DNA of 15,128 nt, taken from DTFZ01 sp964510055. GTDB taxonomy: Bacteria > Bacillota > Clostridia > Christensenellales > SZUA-584. The stretch spans positions 1-15,128 of the forward strand of contig CAZDZY010000076.1 of NCBI GenBank assembly GCA_964510055.1, given 5' to 3'. The notes below the pieces were generated by a model. It did no database searches and had not been told where the DNA came from. It saw only the letters and a list, made by a program, of their open reading frames with translations. This document shows positions 12,876 through 15,128 of the stretch, piece by piece; positions within the stretch are counted from its first letter, which is position 1; each line of letters opens with the position of its first letter. The position numbers were made by a program, and so were the translations under genes.

Positions 12876-13262
12876 TTATCATAGATAAAACCACACGCTT
12901 AGCGTGTGGAATGAAGGATAGCTTTAGCGTATAATTTAAATTCGAATATATATGATAAATATTAATTAGATAGAAAAAAGATTCTTCACTACGCCGGGGC
13001 TCCGTTCAGAATGACAAAACGAGTTGTTTTGTTGGAAACGAATTAATAACAGAATAAAGTTTACAAAACTACCAGAATGATAGATCGGGCTTATGATAAA
13101 CCATGTTTTAAGAAACAAAACTTATAGTGTCATTCTTAGGAGCAAAGCGAACGAAGAATCTTATCTCTATGCGGCCCACGGAACCGTAATATGCCAGAAG
13201 GCTCCCGCATGAGTCGGATAGGGTTCAAGAAGAACCACCCCTTGAAGTGGTGGATGATTATT
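12876..13262. mobile_element. non-coding remnant with hairpin ends, possibly IS200/IS605-derived
   Basis: The 12834-13415 gap has no convincing gene. Its left part has a perfect 8-bp hairpin (CCACACGC, loop tta, GCGTGTGG at 12891-12909) preceded by TTATCatAGATAA, and starts just after TTGAT (12871-12875). Its right part has an imperfect hairpin (CCACCcCTTgAAGtGGTGG at 13235-13253) preceded by GGGTTCAAGAAGAA. Subterminal hairpins of this type, with no terminal inverted repeat, mark IS200/IS605-family ends, and TTGAT is a target used by some members. No tnpA or tnpB frame remains. This is pattern-based inference, not a proven assignment. Confidence 0.35.
12980..13160. repeat. two inverted arms related to repeat Y
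   Basis: The arm at 12980-13015 starts GATTCTTC and ends GAATGAC. The arm at 13129-13160 starts GTCATTC and ends GAAGAATC. They are mutual inverted repeats separated by about 113 bases, and match the ends of repeat Y (TGTCATTCTGAG...GAAGAATC), but point the opposite way: here the GAATGAC ends face inwards. Confidence 0.6.
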
Positions 13263-13290
13263 GCTCAGATCATATTTTAATCAATTTATT

Positions 13291-13320
13291 GAAAAGCCAT
13301 ACCGCATAGCGATATGGCTA
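13291..13320 (-). terminator. probable terminator of the ABC exporter operon
   Basis: On the minus strand AGCCATA (13313-13319) and TATGGCT (13295-13301), with further pairing inside, are followed by TTTTC. It lies about 100 bases beyond the permease stop, after a first, stronger hairpin. Confidence 0.55.
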
Positions 13321-13383
13321 TATATAATAGTCTCTTCTCTCCCGCCTCGAAAATCATTCTTGGCGGTACGAAGAAACTTAGGT

Positions 13384-13410
13384 CCGGGTACGCTGATAAT
13401 GCGTACCCGG
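13384..13410 (-). terminator. stable hairpin just after the permease stop
   Basis: CCGGGTACGC (13384-13393), loop of 7, GCGTACCCGG (13401-13410): a perfect 10-bp stem 6 bases after the stop codon. No T-tract follows on the minus strand, so it may act as a 3' stabiliser or a factor-assisted stop. Confidence 0.55.
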
Positions 13411-13415
13411 AAACT

Positions 13416-14575
13416 CTATTCGTACCTCAGCGCGTCTATCGGATTCAGGTTGGCCGCCTTGTTCGCCGGGTATATGCCGAATATCACTCCCACGAACGCC
13501 GAGAACCCGAGCGCAAGCGCAATGGTGCCTATGTTCATCGACATGCCTATGTCCATCGCCGTGCCTATCACCTGCAAGCCGACGAACGAAAGCCCTATGC
13601 CTATTATGCCGCCCGCTACCGACAGCACTATGGCCTCCACGAGGAATTGCGATAATATGTCGCTTTTCTGCGCGCCTATGGCCTTCCTTACGCCTATCTC
13701 GCGCGTCCTCTCGGTAACCGATACCAGCATTATGTTCATTATGCCTATGCCGCCTACCAGCAGCGATATAGCCGCTATGCCGGAAAGCAGTATCGTCATC
13801 ACGCTCATGACCTCGTTCATTACGTCGAGTATGGCGCTCTGGTTTATTACCATGTAATCGTCTTCGCTGCCCAGTTCCCTGGTAAGAAAGTTGTCGGTAG
13901 CCGTTTCCGCGGCATCCACCGTATCGGGCGTCATTGCCGAAACATATACTAAGGTGAACTCTTTGTCGGAAAACAGCCTCTGGGCCGTGGTCAGCGGTAT
14001 TATTATGGTATCGTCCTTGTTGGCGAGCATGGTGCTCGATTCCTCGAGCAGCCCGACTATGGTAAAATCGTACCCCTCTATGTTGAACGTGTTGCCGAGG
14101 CAATCCTCGGTCCCGAATAGGTCGTTTGCCACGTTTATACCTACGACGGCGTTATATGTATGCGTCTCGGTATCGATATCGCAGATGAACCGGCCCTGCT
14201 TTATTACCTGCCCGGTTATATCCTGATAGACCGGGGCAACTCCCTCAACGCTGTACGAATCGCTCTCGTCTCCGGTCTTAACGTTCGTCGTCTTAGAGAC
14301 CACTCCCGTGGCCCCCCAGATGCTCGGGTCATCCTCGAGCCTCTTCAGATCGTTTTGCGTAAGGTACGTTGGTTCCGTTCCGGTAAACCTCACCTGAAGC
14401 AGGTTCGAGCCGAGGCTCTCTATCTGCCCGGTTATCTCGCCCGTCGCCCCCTGCACGACCGATATGAGCAGCGTTACCGCGAGCACCCCTATTATTATAC
14501 CCAGCATAGTCAGAAACGAGCGCATTTTGTTGCTTTTGAGCGCAACTAAAGCCATTTTGAGCGCCTGAGTGAACT

Positions 14576-14579
<4 letters not shown>
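13416..14579 (-). CDS. MacB/FtsX-type ABC transporter permease
   Basis: A 387-residue permease with the MacB architecture: an amphipathic N-terminus and first span (about 21-43), a large outer domain (about 44-260), and three further spans near 263-287, 313-335 and 350-370. The segment LVGGIGIMNIMLVSVTERTR and EIGVRKAIGAQKSDIL after the second span is the family hallmark, as is the end YPANKAANLNPIDALRYE. Such mechanotransmission exporters move peptides, lipoproteins or antibiotics across the envelope without a classical channel. In Firmicutes they often confer resistance to bacitracin-like or host-defence peptides, but the substrate cannot be read here. The ATG overlaps the ATPase stop as ATGA. 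Sequence length and motifs are normal. An upstream membrane-fusion-type partner may lie beyond the window. Confidence 0.9.

Positions 14580-15128
<549 letters not shown>

Noticed and set aside
13378..14103. 241-residue minus-strand frame rich in His and Arg
   Set aside because: Shifted-frame shadow of the MacB-type permease, with no start signal and abnormal composition.

Overview
The window looks like a chromosome segment of a spore-forming Firmicute (class Clostridia or a close relative) of mid GC content. Reasons: spore maturation genes spmA-spmB, an AbrB-type transition-state regulator beside rsmI and trmN6 (the same neighbourhood as in Bacillus subtilis), a yybP-ykoY manganese riboswitch, consensus sigma-A promoters and strong Shine-Dalgarno sites. 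Species cannot be named from sequence alone. Most genes are on the minus strand.

Layout. 1-1050: an AT-rich accessory patch with a tri-repeat lipoprotein and a decayed gene tail. 1010-2600: a hypothetical two-TM membrane protein flanked on both sides by copies of the same three short repeats (called X, Y and Z here). 2625-3600: a manganese-export unit made of a perfect consensus promoter, a yybP-ykoY riboswitch, an intrinsic terminator, a 167-bp palindromic MITE-like insertion and mntP. 3610-4562: an isoprenylcysteine-methyltransferase-like membrane protein, divergent from a flavodoxin gene broken by an internal deletion. 4615-6481: a probable three-gene operon (DUF1801 protein, AlkD-type DNA glycosylase, SAM methyltransferase). 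6550-7649: spmAB. 7735-9659: abrB convergent with the overlapping pair trmN6-rsmI. 9769-11759: a probable three-gene operon (TPR membrane protein, 4Fe-4S QueG-like protein, cupin). 11861-12872: a TPM-domain membrane protein with promoter and terminator. 12873-13290: a non-coding stretch with hairpin ends that resembles an IS200/IS605-type remnant. 13291-15128: a MacB/LolCDE-type ABC exporter (permease plus ATPase cut by the window edge).

Most genes belong to known families. Points that stand out: the lipoprotein with three MltG-like LysM-type repeats and no catalytic domain; a family of small hairpins with fixed flanks and changing, self-complementary stems; a mobile palindrome placed between a riboswitch and its gene; a flavodoxin with an out-of-frame deletion; and a possibly leaderless trmN6 transcript. 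I do not see a clear new multi-gene system. The lipoprotein and the hairpin families are the best leads.
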